Translations under genes and position numbers: made by a program
Origin: Cupriavidus sp. WGlv3
GTDB lineage: Bacteria > Pseudomonadota > Gammaproteobacteria > Burkholderiales > Burkholderiaceae
DNA: 64,000 nt
NCBI RefSeq assembly: GCF_023952475.1
Contig: NZ_JALHRX010000005.1
Span: forward strand, 265,611-329,610
Direction of reading: 5' to 3'
The notes under the pieces: generated by a model
What the model was told of the DNA's origin: nothing
The model's database searches: none
Seen by the model: the letters and a program-made list of their open reading frames with translations, nothing else
Shown: one piece after another, positions 29,754 through 38,609 of the stretch
Position numbering within the stretch: the first letter of the stretch is position 1
Layout: every line of letters starts with the position of its first letter

Positions 29754-30601
29754 CAGCGTGCGCCCTCCTGTGCTCCGATAGGCCGCGCGATCCAGTCGCG
29801 ATAGGCCGGGTGTTCGCGCAGCGTCGCGAAGCAGAAGCCCTTGTGCTCCAGGCCGGTGAGCAGTGGCTCGAGCACCGCCGGCGCCCAGGGGTCCTGGCGC
29901 GACCAGATGCCCAGGTGCGCCATGGCGATGTCGCCGTCGCGCAGGCCGGCCAGCGCGCGCTGCAGCAGCACGGCGTTGGGATAGCGCTGCGACGACAGCT
30001 CATCGCCCAGGAAGCCCGCCGGCGCCCAGCCGACATGCCGGTAGCCGCAGTGCTCGGCCCACTGCAGCGTCAGCGGCGCGGTGCGGCCGCCCGGGGCGCG
30101 CCACAGCGGCACCATGTCGGCTCCGGTCATGGCACGCAGCGCGTCGGCGCTGCGCCGCAATTCCTTGCAGAAGCCGGCCTGGTCCATGGCCACGTCCTGG
30201 CCCGCCCGCGCGCCGAACTGCGGCCGCATGGTCACCTTGCCGGCACGCACGCTGCGCAGGTAGACATGATCGAAGGTATGCGAGCCGAAGGCGTGTCCGT
30301 CGGCCACCAGCGACTTCCAGTAAGGGGCCCACGACGGCTCGAGCGAACTGTCCTTGCGCACCGTCGGCTCGTTGGCCAGGAAGAAGGTGGCGCGGATCTG
30401 GTGGCGGCGCAGGGTGTCGGCGATCAGCTGCGCCTGGCTCATGCTGCCGGTGTCGAAGGTCAGGTAGAGCGTGCCGGCCGGGCAGGCCCTGGCGGCGGGC
30501 GCAGCGGTGGCCTGTTGCGCCAGCGGCAGGCCGCACGCCAGCGCCACAGCGGCCAGCCACTTGCTCATCGTCGCGAGGCGCAATGCCCTGTTCCGTGCCA
30601 T
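29753..30601 (-). CDS. Polysaccharide deacetylase (NodB-fold) with altered motif 1
   Basis: A 282-residue secreted or periplasmic protein. A signal peptide is likely (MSKWLAAVALACGLPLAQQA, from residue 12, cleaved near ATAAPA). NodB-fold motifs are TFDTG (motif 1), HTFDH (motif 2), WRAPGGRTAP (motif 3) and MAHLG (motif 5). Canonical motif 1 is TFDDG, whose second Asp binds the metal; here it is Thr, so metal binding or activity may differ. The CE4 family removes acetyl groups from chitooligosaccharides, peptidoglycan or exopolysaccharide. It follows the beta-propeller gene by 24 bp and overlaps the desaturase-like gene. Confidence 0.85.
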   Translation of the reverse strand: MARNRALRLATMSKWLAAVALACGLPLAQQATAAPAARACPAGTLYLTFDTGSMSQAQLIADTLRRHQIRATFFLANEPTVRKDSSLEPSWAPYWKSLVADGHAFGSHTFDHVYLRSVRAGKVTMRPQFGARAGQDVAMDQAGFCKELRRSADALRAMTGADMVPLWRAPGGRTAPLTLQWAEHCGYRHVGWAPAGFLGDELSSQRYPNAVLLQRALAGLRDGDIAMAHLGIWSRQDPWAPAVLEPLLTGLEHKGFCFATLREHPAYRDWIARPIGAQEGAR

Positions 30602-30625
30602 GGTCCCAGCCCTGCCCGCTTTGCC

Positions 30626-31612
30626 TCAGTACAGCGGCGCGCGCGTGCGGAAATAGATGCCGTGCGGCGAGCGCCCGACCCGCACGGTCTTGACCAGCTT
30701 GCGGCTGGCCACGTCGACCAGCCCGACCGCGCGCGCCCACCGGAACGTCACCCACAGGGTCTTGCCGTCGGCTGTCAGTTCCATGTCGTCCGGGCCCGGC
30801 GGCAGGCCGGTGATGTCGCCGACCTTGCTCAGCGTCTGCTGGTCGATGATGCTGATGCTGCCGGTGACGCGGTTGCTGAGGAACAGGTGGCGCCGGTCGC
30901 CGACGGCGCGGAAGTTATGCGCGCCCTTGCCGGTCTGGATCTGCTTGACCACGGTGCGGGTGCGCCAGTCGATCACGGCCACGTAGTCGGCCCCGGTCAT
31001 GCCGACCAGGAGGTATTTCTGGTCGGGCGTGACCCAGATCCCCGCCGGCGCCGAACCGGTTTCCATGCGCCACATCACGTTCTGCGTGACCAGGTCGATG
31101 GCGGCCACTTCGTTGGAATCCTGCAGCGTGATGAAGGCGATGCGGCTGTCGGCGGTGAAGGCGATATGGCTGGGGGTCTTGGCCAGCGGATACTGCCTGG
31201 CCAGCTTCAGCGCCTTGCCGTCCCAGCGGTACACGTCGACGCGGTCGAGCCGGTTGCCGGTGGCGACAAACCACTTCTGGTCCGGCGAGAAGCCGATCTG
31301 GTACGGGTCGTCGATATTGGGCACGCGCTGCTGGACCTTGCCGCTGACCGGATCCAGGAAGACCAGGTCGTTGCCAACCGCATTGGCGATGATCAGCGAT
31401 TTGTCGTCGGGCGTGGCGATCAGGTGGTGAGGCTCCTTGCCGATCGGGAAGGTCTCGATCACCTTCTGCGTATCCTTGTCGATCAGCGTGACGGTGGCAT
31501 CACCCGAATTGAGGATCACCACCACCTCCGCCCGAGCCGGGACCACCATCAGGCCCAGCGCGAACGCGCCCACCGTGATCCCACCAGCCACCCACCGCCG
31601 CAATGCGAACAT
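30626..31612 (-). CDS. Secreted YncE/YVTN-type beta-propeller protein
   Basis: A 328-residue protein with a signal peptide (MFALRRWVAGGITVGAFALG, cleaved near ARA) and a seven-bladed propeller made of YVTN-like repeats, such as NSGDATVTLIDKDTQKVIETFPIGKEPHHL, DSNEVAAIDLVTQNV and RVTGSISIIDQQTLSKVGDITGL. The C-terminal blade ends VRVGRSPHGIYFRTRAPLY. Such proteins act as periplasmic binding or scaffold modules, some linked to PQQ-dependent oxidation, but no PQQ or cytochrome gene is close. I prefer the ATG at 31612; an upstream frame to 31729 would precede the signal peptide. First gene of the set with the deacetylase and the desaturase-like gene. Confidence 0.83.
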   Translation of the reverse strand: MFALRRWVAGGITVGAFALGLMVVPARAEVVVILNSGDATVTLIDKDTQKVIETFPIGKEPHHLIATPDDKSLIIANAVGNDLVFLDPVSGKVQQRVPNIDDPYQIGFSPDQKWFVATGNRLDRVDVYRWDGKALKLARQYPLAKTPSHIAFTADSRIAFITLQDSNEVAAIDLVTQNVMWRMETGSAPAGIWVTPDQKYLLVGMTGADYVAVIDWRTRTVVKQIQTGKGAHNFRAVGDRRHLFLSNRVTGSISIIDQQTLSKVGDITGLPPGPDDMELTADGKTLWVTFRWARAVGLVDVASRKLVKTVRVGRSPHGIYFRTRAPLY

Positions 31613-31754
31613 AAGACCCGCTACCAGAAGAACTGAACCGGCGATTCTAACGTTTGGCCGGCTAATTCCGCTGACGTCGCGGCTGGCGGCAGACAAGTAT
31701 TTGGCAGATTGTTGCGCCGGCACGACCATTTACCGCCATGCCGGCGCGCGACCC

Positions 31755-34700
31755 TCAGCGCTGCATCGATTCCCACACCTTCTGCAGCCGCTTGACCGAC
31801 ATCGGCACCGGCGTGCGCAGCTCCTGGGCGAACAGCGCGATGCGCAGCTCTTCCAGCATCCAGCGGAATTCCTCCAGCCGCGCGTCCTCGCCGCCACGGC
31901 CCTGGGTGCGCAGCTGCTTCTCGGCCCGCTGCCACTGCTGCACCAGCGGCGCCATCTCCTGCAGGCGCTGGCTGTCGCGGGCCGGATCGCCCTTGAGCTT
32001 GTCGACGCGCATGGCGATGCCCTTCAGGTAGCGCGGGAAATGCACCAGCTGCGTGTACGGGGTCTCGTCGATAAAGCGCTTGCCCATCAGCCGGCCGAGC
32101 TGCGCCTCCATGTCCGCATGGGCGCCGGGGAACGGCTTGGCCTGCAGCAGCTTGCGCGGCAGCCCGGCGTATTCGGCCAGGATCGCGCCCGCCAGCCGCG
32201 CGATTTCCTGCGCCAGCAGCGACAGCCGGGTACGGCCCTCGTCCTTGCGGGCATTGAACTCGGCGTCGTTGCGCGGCAGCGGCGCCTGCATGCAGGCGCG
32301 CTCCAGCGCCAGCATCACGATCTGCTCGCGCAACATCTCCTGCGTGCCCAGGGTCATGTACTGCATCGCCATCTGCTGCAGCCCCGGGATGTTCTTCTCG
32401 ATGAACTTGACCTGCTCGCGCAGCTGCAGCGCGAACAGCCGGCGCAGGCCCAGGTGGTGGATGCGGGCGGCTTCCTGCGGGTCGTCGAAGACCTCGACGT
32501 CGCAATGGGTGCCGCGGTCGACCAGCGCCGGGTAGCCGAACAGGCTCTGACTGCCCTTGCGGATCTCGAGCAGCTCCGGCAGCTCGCCGAAGCTCCAGCC
32601 GGTCAGGCCCTCGTACTTGCCGGGCTCCGCCGCGGCCAGCGCCGGCACCTGTTCTGGTGCCTGCCCCGGGGCTTGGGTCGCGGCCTGGGTGGCGGCCTGG
32701 GCCGCGGCCTGCGCGGCCACGCGCTGGAACGACTGCTGCGCCTGCCCACCCAGTTCGGCGCGCAGCTGGGCCAGGTTGCGGCCCATGTCGAGCTGGCGCC
32801 CGTGCTCGTCGATCACCTTGAAGTTCATCGCGTGGTGCGCGGGCAGCGTTTCCAGCTTGAAGTCGGCACGCCGCACCATGGTGCCGGTCTGCGCGCGGAT
32901 ATCGGCGATCAGCACGTCGAGCAGCTCGCCTTCGCCAAACGGCTGGCGCGCGACGAAACCGGCGGCATAGTCCGGCAGCGGCACGCAGTGGCGGCGCAGC
33001 TTCTGCGGCAGCGACTTGAGCAGCAGGTGCACCTTCTCCTTGATCATGCCGGGCACCAGCCAGTCGGCGCGCTCGGGGCGCACCTGGTTGAGCGCGTACA
33101 GCGGCACGGTCAGGGTCACGCCGTCGCGGTGGCTGCCCGGCTCGAAATGGTAGGTCAGGCCCATGTCCACGCCGGCCACGGTCATGGTCTTGGGAAACAG
33201 GTCGGTGGTGATGCCGGCCGCCTCGTGCCGCATCAGCTCGTCGCGATTCAGGTACAGCAGCTTGCGGTCGTGCGCGCTCTCGGCCTGGTACCACTGCTCG
33301 AACGCGGCCTGCTGGCAGATGTCGGCGGGGATCGCGCGGTCGTAGAAGGCGTAGATCAGCTCATCGTCGACCAGCACGTCCTGGCGCCGCGACTTGTGCT
33401 CCAGGTTCTCGATCTCGCGCACCAGGCGCTGGTTGTGCGCGTAGAAAGGCAGGCGCGTGTCGAATTCGCCCTCGACCAGCGCGCGGCGGATAAACAGCTC
33501 GCGCGCCTCGCGCGGGTTCATCGGGCCGTAGTGCACGCGGCGGTGCTGGTACACCACCAGCCCGTACAGCGTGGCGCGCTCCAGCGCCAGCACCTGGCCG
33601 GCCTTTTTCTCCCAGTGCGGATCGCTCCAGCTGACCTTGAGCAGGTGGTGGCCCACCTGCTCCAGCCATTCGGGCTCGATGCGCGCCAGCGTGCGCGCGA
33701 ACAGCCGGCTGGTCTCGACCAGCTCGGCCGCGACCACCCAGCGCCCGACCTTGCGCGCGATCAGCGAGCCCGGCCACAGGTGGAACTTGATGCCGCGCGC
33801 GCCCAGGTACTCGCGGCCCTTGCCGTCACCATCCTCGATGCGGCAGCCGACGTTGCCGAGCAGGCCGGTCAGCAGCGCCTTGTGCACCTGCTCGTAGGTC
33901 GGTTCGCTGTCGTTCAGGCGCCAGCCCTGCTCGGTCACCGTGGTCAGCAGCTGGGAATGCACATCGCGCCATTCGCGCAGACGCAGGTGCGACAGGAAGT
34001 GCGCGCGGCACTGGTCCTGCAGCTGGCGGTTTGACTTTTTATGCGCGACTGCGTCCTCGAACCACTTCCACAGCCTGACCCAGCCCAGGAACTCGGACTT
34101 CTCGTCCATGAACTTGCGATGGGCCTGGTCGGCGGCTTCCTGCGCTTCCTGCGGGCGGTCGCGCGGGTCCTGCACCGACAGCGCGCTGGCGATGATCAGC
34201 ACCTCGCGCAGGCACTGGTGCTCGCGCGCGGCCAGGATCATGCGCGCCACGCGCGGGTCGAGCGGGAGCTTGGCCAGCTGGCGGCCGATGCCGGTCAGCT
34301 GGTTGGCGTCGTCGACCGCGCCCAGCTCCTGCAGCAGCTGGTAGCCGTCGGCAACCGCGCGGCCCAGCGGCGGCTCGATGAACGGGAACGACTCGATATC
34401 GGTGAGCCGCAGCGCCTTCATGCGCAGGATCACCGCGGCCAGCGACGAGCGCAGGATTTCCGGGTCGGTAAAGCGCGGCCGGCCGCTGAAGTCGGACTCC
34501 TCGTACAGCCGGATGCAAACCCCGTTGGCGACCCGGCCGCAGCGGCCGGCGCGCTGGTTGGCGGCGGCCTGCGAGATCGCCTCGACCTGCAGCTGCTCAA
34601 CCTTGTTGCGGTACGAATAGCGCTTGACGCGCGCCAGCCCGGTATCGACCACGTAGCGGATGCCCGGCACCGTCAGCGAGGTTTCGGCAACGTTGGTCGC

Positions 34701-35813
34701 CAGCACGATGCGGCGCGCATTCGACGGCTTGAACACCCGCTCCTGCTCCTGCACCGACAGCCGCGCGAACAGCGGCAGGATCTCGGTATGCGGCGGGTGG
34801 TGCTTGCGCAGCGCCTCGGCGGCCTCGCGGATCTCGCGCTCGCCGGGCAGGAACACCAGCACGTCGCCGGGGCCGGCGCGGCACAGCTCGTCGACGGCAT
34901 CGACGATGCCGTCGTACAGGTCGCGCTCGCGCGCCTGCGGGCTGCGCGGCGCGCCGGCGGCGGGCGCGTCGTCGGCGATCGGGCGGTAGCGCACTTCCAC
35001 CGGGTACAGCCGGCCGCTGACCTCGATCACCGGCGCCGGCTTGTCCCCCGTGGCGAAATGCCGGGCAAAGCGCTGCGCGTCGATGGTGGCCGAGGTGATG
35101 ATCACCTTCAGGTCCGGCCGCTTCGGCAGGATCTGGCGCAGGTAGCCGATCAGGAAGTCGATGTTGAGGCTGCGCTCGTGCGCCTCGTCGATGATCAGCG
35201 TGTCGTAGGCGCGCAGCAGCGGGTCGTTCTGGGTTTCGGCGAGCAGGATGCCGTCGGTCATCAGCTTGACCGACGCGCCCGACGACATGGTGTCGTTGAA
35301 GCGCACCTGGTAGCCCACGTGCTCGCCCAATGGCGTGCCCAGTTCCTGCGCGATGCGCTTGGCGGTCGAGGTGGCGGCGATGCGGCGCGGCTGGGTGTGG
35401 CCGATCAGCCCCCCGCCCTCGCGGCCAGGGCCGCGCCCGATCGACAGGCAGATCTTGGGCAGCTGCGTGGTCTTGCCGGAACCGGTCTCGCCGGAAACGA
35501 TTACCACCTGGTTGGCCAGCAGCGCCGCGGCGATCTCGTCGCGGCGCGCCGATACCGGCAAGGCTTCGGGGAAGGTGATCGGCGGCAGCGGGTTGGCCTG
35601 GCGCGGGGGCCGCGGCGGCCGCGCGCCACGAGGCTGGCGCGGACCGCCCTCAGTGGCGGGCCGCGCACCGGCCGGCCTTGCCGGGCCGGCCTGCTGCGGC
35701 CGGGCCGGGCCGGGCGCCGGGCGGGACGGGGCTGGGGAAACGGGCTGACCGGCACCGGCGCGCTGGCGCGGCGCCGCCGGTGGTTTGGGCTTGACGGGGC
35801 GTTGTTCTGACAT
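31755..35813 (-). CDS. hrpA: ATP-dependent RNA helicase HrpA (DEAH box)
   Basis: A 1352-residue DEAH-box helicase; HrpA unwinds RNA, affects mRNA processing and rescues stalled ribosomes in E. coli. The first 75 residues are a Pro/Ala/Arg-rich tail. Walker A GETGSGKTTQ starts at 108, the DEAH motif is in LIIDEAHERSLNIDFLIGY and motif III is SATID. Motif VI reads QRAGRCGRV, and the HA2/OB-fold regions and the long C-terminal DUF3418 domain follow. A low-complexity Ala/Gln/Pro segment near 1027-1060 interrupts the C-terminal region. Start at the ATG at 35813, only 8 bp from a -10 element shared with divergent argA. Confidence 0.96.
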   Translation of the reverse strand: MSEQRPVKPKPPAAPRQRAGAGQPVSPAPSRPAPGPARPQQAGPARPAGARPATEGGPRQPRGARPPRPPRQANPLPPITFPEALPVSARRDEIAAALLANQVVIVSGETGSGKTTQLPKICLSIGRGPGREGGGLIGHTQPRRIAATSTAKRIAQELGTPLGEHVGYQVRFNDTMSSGASVKLMTDGILLAETQNDPLLRAYDTLIIDEAHERSLNIDFLIGYLRQILPKRPDLKVIITSATIDAQRFARHFATGDKPAPVIEVSGRLYPVEVRYRPIADDAPAAGAPRSPQARERDLYDGIVDAVDELCRAGPGDVLVFLPGEREIREAAEALRKHHPPHTEILPLFARLSVQEQERVFKPSNARRIVLATNVAETSLTVPGIRYVVDTGLARVKRYSYRNKVEQLQVEAISQAAANQRAGRCGRVANGVCIRLYEESDFSGRPRFTDPEILRSSLAAVILRMKALRLTDIESFPFIEPPLGRAVADGYQLLQELGAVDDANQLTGIGRQLAKLPLDPRVARMILAAREHQCLREVLIIASALSVQDPRDRPQEAQEAADQAHRKFMDEKSEFLGWVRLWKWFEDAVAHKKSNRQLQDQCRAHFLSHLRLREWRDVHSQLLTTVTEQGWRLNDSEPTYEQVHKALLTGLLGNVGCRIEDGDGKGREYLGARGIKFHLWPGSLIARKVGRWVVAAELVETSRLFARTLARIEPEWLEQVGHHLLKVSWSDPHWEKKAGQVLALERATLYGLVVYQHRRVHYGPMNPREARELFIRRALVEGEFDTRLPFYAHNQRLVREIENLEHKSRRQDVLVDDELIYAFYDRAIPADICQQAAFEQWYQAESAHDRKLLYLNRDELMRHEAAGITTDLFPKTMTVAGVDMGLTYHFEPGSHRDGVTLTVPLYALNQVRPERADWLVPGMIKEKVHLLLKSLPQKLRRHCVPLPDYAAGFVARQPFGEGELLDVLIADIRAQTGTMVRRADFKLETLPAHHAMNFKVIDEHGRQLDMGRNLAQLRAELGGQAQQSFQRVAAQAAAQAATQAATQAPGQAPEQVPALAAAEPGKYEGLTGWSFGELPELLEIRKGSQSLFGYPALVDRGTHCDVEVFDDPQEAARIHHLGLRRLFALQLREQVKFIEKNIPGLQQMAMQYMTLGTQEMLREQIVMLALERACMQAPLPRNDAEFNARKDEGRTRLSLLAQEIARLAGAILAEYAGLPRKLLQAKPFPGAHADMEAQLGRLMGKRFIDETPYTQLVHFPRYLKGIAMRVDKLKGDPARDSQRLQEMAPLVQQWQRAEKQLRTQGRGGEDARLEEFRWMLEELRIALFAQELRTPVPMSVKRLQKVWESMQR

Positions 35814-35820
35814 TGGCCGG

Positions 35821-35830
35821 GATTATAATC
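35821..35830. promoter_or_regulatory. Palindromic -10 element shared by hrpA and argA
   Basis: GATTATAATC is a perfect palindrome holding TATAAT on both strands (35824-35829 plus, 35822-35827 minus). The argA ATG starts 7 bp beyond it and the hrpA ATG 8 bp beyond it on the other side. Transcription in each direction would begin at or next to the start codon. No strong -35 is seen on either strand. Confidence 0.7.
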
Positions 35831-35836
35831 CGCGGC

Positions 35837-37300
35837 ATGAACGCCAGAACCGACGCGCCGCAGACGGCGCCTGCCTCCGCTCCCTCCGCCCCGGCCGCGC
35901 CGGCGCAGGCGGAGCCGTCCGCCGCGGCCGAGCTCCCCGCCCCCGCCCCGACCTCCCCCGTGCCAGTCACGGCCGATCCCGATCGAAGCGGTCCCGACCA
36001 CCAGCAGTTCGTCGACTGGCTGCGCACGGTGGCGCCGTATATCCATGCCTTCCGCGGCAAGACCTTCGTGATCGCCTTCGCCGGCGAGCTGGTCAAGTCG
36101 GGCGTGCTGAACGCGCTGGTCAACGACGTCGCGCTGCTGCACGCGATGGGCATGCAGATCGTGCTGGTGCACGGTTCGCGTCCGCAGGTGGAAGAGCAAC
36201 TGGCGCTGCGCCATGTCGAGTCGCAGTTCGTCGACGGCGTGCGCGTCACCGACAACGCCGCGCTCGAATGCGCCAAGGAAGCCGCCGGCGAACTGCGGCT
36301 GGACATCGAGGCCGCGTTCAGCCAGGGCCTGCCCAACACGCCGATGGCCGGCGCCCAGCTGTCGGTGATCTCCGGCAACTTCGTCACCGCGCGCCCGGTC
36401 GGCATCGTCAACGGCACCGACTACCAGCACACCGGGCTGGTGCGCAAGATCGACGCCGAATCCGTGCGCATGTCGCTGTCGCATGGCAAGGTGGTGCTGC
36501 TGTCGCCGCTGGGCTTCTCGCCCACCGGCCAGGCCTTCAATCTGTCGATGGAAGACGTGGCCAGCGCCACCGCCACCGCACTCAAGGCCGACAAGCTCAT
36601 CTTCATCACCGAGGTCCCGGGCGTGCCCGACCCGGTCGGCAAGATGATGCAGGAGATGTCGCTGCGCACCGCGGTGGAGCGGCTGCAGAACAACCACCTG
36701 CCGCCCGACGTCGCCAACTACCTGCAGCACCTGGTCAAGGCGCTCAAGGGCGGCGTGCCGCGCGCGCACCTGATCCCCTACTCGCTCGACGGCGCGGTGC
36801 TGCTGGAGCTGTTCCTGCACGACGGCGTCGGCACCATGCTGTCCGACACCGACCTGGAAAGCCTGCGCGAGGCCACGCTCGACGACGTCGGCGGCATCGT
36901 GCAGCTGATCGAGCCGCTGGAGCAGGACGGCACGCTGGTGCCGCGCGGGCGCCACCTGATCGAGCGCGATATCGGCAACTTCTCGGTGATCGAGCACGAC
37001 GGCGTGCTGTTTGGCTGTGCCGCGCTATACGACTATCCGCGCGAGAACATGGGCGAGATGGCGTGCCTGACGGTATCGCAGGAAGCCCAGGGCACCGGCG
37101 ACGGCGAGCGCCTGCTCAAGCGCATCGAGCGCCGCGCCCGGGCGCTGGGGCTGGAGCGGCTGTTCGTGCTCACCACCCGCACCGAGCACTGGTTCCTCAA
37201 GCGCGGCTTCGTCCACGCCACGGTCGACGACCTGCCCGAGGACAAGCGCAAGCTCTACAACTGGCAGCGCAAGTCCATGGTGCTGATGAAAAAGCTGTGA
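35837..37300 (+). CDS. argA: N-acetylglutamate synthase (amino-acid N-acetyltransferase)
   Basis: Catalyses the first step of arginine synthesis, acetyl-CoA plus glutamate to N-acetylglutamate. The 487-residue protein has a low-complexity Ala/Pro N-terminus (1-50), then an amino-acid-kinase-like domain (FVIAFAGELVKSG, QIVLVHGSRPQVEEQL, GVRVTDNAALECAKEAAGEL) that binds arginine as feedback inhibitor, and a C-terminal GNAT domain (about 340-487, VSQEAQGTGDGERLLKRIERRA, HWFLKRGF). Length without the tail matches bacterial ArgA. Start at 35837 (MNARTDAPQTAPASA); there is no ribosome site and the TATAAT ends 7 bp upstream, so the mRNA may be leaderless. Confidence 0.95.
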   Translation: MNARTDAPQTAPASAPSAPAAPAQAEPSAAAELPAPAPTSPVPVTADPDRSGPDHQQFVDWLRTVAPYIHAFRGKTFVIAFAGELVKSGVLNALVNDVALLHAMGMQIVLVHGSRPQVEEQLALRHVESQFVDGVRVTDNAALECAKEAAGELRLDIEAAFSQGLPNTPMAGAQLSVISGNFVTARPVGIVNGTDYQHTGLVRKIDAESVRMSLSHGKVVLLSPLGFSPTGQAFNLSMEDVASATATALKADKLIFITEVPGVPDPVGKMMQEMSLRTAVERLQNNHLPPDVANYLQHLVKALKGGVPRAHLIPYSLDGAVLLELFLHDGVGTMLSDTDLESLREATLDDVGGIVQLIEPLEQDGTLVPRGRHLIERDIGNFSVIEHDGVLFGCAALYDYPRENMGEMACLTVSQEAQGTGDGERLLKRIERRARALGLERLFVLTTRTEHWFLKRGFVHATVDDLPEDKRKLYNWQRKSMVLMKKL

Positions 37301-37349
37301 CGGCGTAGGGGCAATCGCCGCCGCGCCGCGGCGTGCCGCCACGCTTGGC

Positions 37350-37355
37350 TACAAT
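37350..37355 (+). promoter_or_regulatory. Candidate -10 element upstream of the YggX-family gene
   Basis: TACAAT (5 of 6) lies 43 bp before the ATG at 37399, in the gap after argA. The -35 region is poor (GC-rich), as at the other TACAAT elements of this window. Confidence 0.4.
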
Positions 37356-37398
37356 AGCGCCAGCGCCGAAGCTCTCACGAACATACCAAGGAGTCCCC

Positions 37399-37671
37399 AT
37401 GGCCCGCACGGTCCATTGCATCAAGCTGAACAAGGAAGCCGAAGGTCTCGACTTCCCGCCGCTGCCCGGCGAACTGGGCAAGAAGATCTGGCAGAACGTG
37501 TCCAAGGAAGCCTGGGCCGGCTGGCTCAAGCACCAGACCATGCTGATCAACGAAAACCGCCTGAACATGGCCGATGCGCGTGCGCGCCAGTACCTGCTCA
37601 AGCAGACCGAGAAGTACTTCTTCGGCGAAGGCGCCGACCAGGCCCAGGGCTACGTGCCGCCCCAGTCCTGA
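37399..37671 (+). CDS. Oxidative damage protection protein, YggX family
   Basis: A 90-residue protein, the normal size for Ygg[21 protein letters not shown], with the conserved Cys7, then [37 protein letters not shown] and a C-terminal [15 protein letters not shown]. In enteric bacteria YggX protects Fe-S clusters and DNA from oxidative damage and takes part in iron trafficking; it is under SoxRS control there, which I cannot test here. The start has an AAGGAG ribosome site (37388-37393). It ends 18 bp before a strong intrinsic terminator. Confidence 0.94.
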   Translation: MARTVHCIKLNKEAEGLDFPPLPGELGKKIWQNVSKEAWAGWLKHQTMLINENRLNMADARARQYLLKQTEKYFFGEGADQAQGYVPPQS

Positions 37672-37689
37672 TCCGGTCTTGCGATCATG

Positions 37690-37718
37690 AAAATGGGGTG
37701 CCTCGGGCACCCCATTTT
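37690..37718. terminator. Intrinsic terminator between the YggX-family gene and rpiA
   Basis: AAAATGGGGTGCC (37690-37702) pairs perfectly with GGCACCCCATTTT (37706-37718) across a TCG loop. T-runs lie on both strands' downstream sides, so it serves the convergent plus-strand gene and minus-strand rpiA. Confidence 0.93.
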
Positions 37719-37752
37719 GCTTGGTGGCTGACGCCGGCACCGGGCCGCGCGT

Positions 37753-38439
37753 TCAGTAGTCGGTGCGCTGCACCCCGTCGCCGGTGCCGAGCAGCAGCAC
37801 GTCGGCGCCGCGCAGCGCGAACAGGCCCACCGTGACCACGCCTGGCACCTGGTTGACGGTCTGCTCCAGGCCGCGCGGATCGTCGATCTTCAGGCCGGCC
37901 ACGTCGAGGATCACATTGCCGTTGTCGGTCTTGTAGATGCCGCCTTCCTTGGTCATGCGCAGGCGCGGCTGGCCGCCCAGGGCCTGCAGCTTGCGCGCCA
38001 CCGCGGCACGTGCCATCGGCACCACCTCGACCGGCAGCGGGAAGGTGCCCATGGTCTGCACCAGCTTGCTGCCGTCGGCGATGCAGACAAAGCGTTTGGC
38101 CACCGAGGCGACGATCTTCTCGCGCGTCAGCGCCCCACCGCCGCCCTTGACCATGGCACCGCTGGCATCGATCTCGTCGGCGCCGTCGACATACACCGGG
38201 ATCTCGTCGACCTCGTTCAGGTCCAGCACCTTGAAGCCGTGCTGCTGCAGGCGCCGCGTCGAAGCCTCGGAGCTCGACACCGCACCCGCGAAGCGCTCCT
38301 TGAACGCCGCCACGGCGTCGATGAAGAGGTTGGCGGTGGAGCCGGTGCCCACGCCGAGCACGGCCCCTTCGGGCACTTCCTGCTTCACGTAGTCGGCGGC
38401 GGCTTGCGCGACCAGCGCCTTGAGTTCATCCTGAGTCAT
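37753..38439 (-). CDS. rpiA: Ribose-5-phosphate isomerase A
   Basis: Interconverts ribose-5-phosphate and ribulose-5-phosphate in the non-oxidative pentose phosphate pathway. The 228-residue protein has the phosphate-binding loop [16 protein letters not shown], the catalytic region [29 protein letters not shown] (Asp and Lys/Glu of the active site) and [11 protein letters not shown]. Length is typical of RpiA. The start is the ATG at 38439 ([18 protein letters not shown]); an upstream reading to 38550 lies in the promoter region. It is divergent from tal, placing two pentose-phosphate genes back to back. Confidence 0.96.
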   Translation of the reverse strand: MTQDELKALVAQAAADYVKQEVPEGAVLGVGTGSTANLFIDAVAAFKERFAGAVSSSEASTRRLQQHGFKVLDLNEVDEIPVYVDGADEIDASGAMVKGGGGALTREKIVASVAKRFVCIADGSKLVQTMGTFPLPVEVVPMARAAVARKLQALGGQPRLRMTKEGGIYKTDNGNVILDVAGLKIDDPRGLEQTVNQVPGVVTVGLFALRGADVLLLGTGDGVQRTDY

Positions 38440-38524
38440 GACAACAGCCAGATTGCGTTGGGGGAAAAGGCGTAGTGTAGCGGATTGCGGTGGCGCGACG
38501 CGCGAGCGGCGGCGACCGCGCAGG

Positions 38525-38530
38525 TACAAT
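38525..38530 (+). promoter_or_regulatory. Candidate -10 element of tal
   Basis: TACAAT lies 79 bp before the tal ATG. It lies in the rpiA-tal divergent gap. No clear -35 hexamer at the right spacing. Confidence 0.4.
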
Positions 38531-38609
38531 GGACCGCACCGGTGCCGCATGCGCCCCTCACAGCCCGCGAACGCTTTTTGCAGACGCTCAAGCAGACGAC
38601 CTAGCGACC

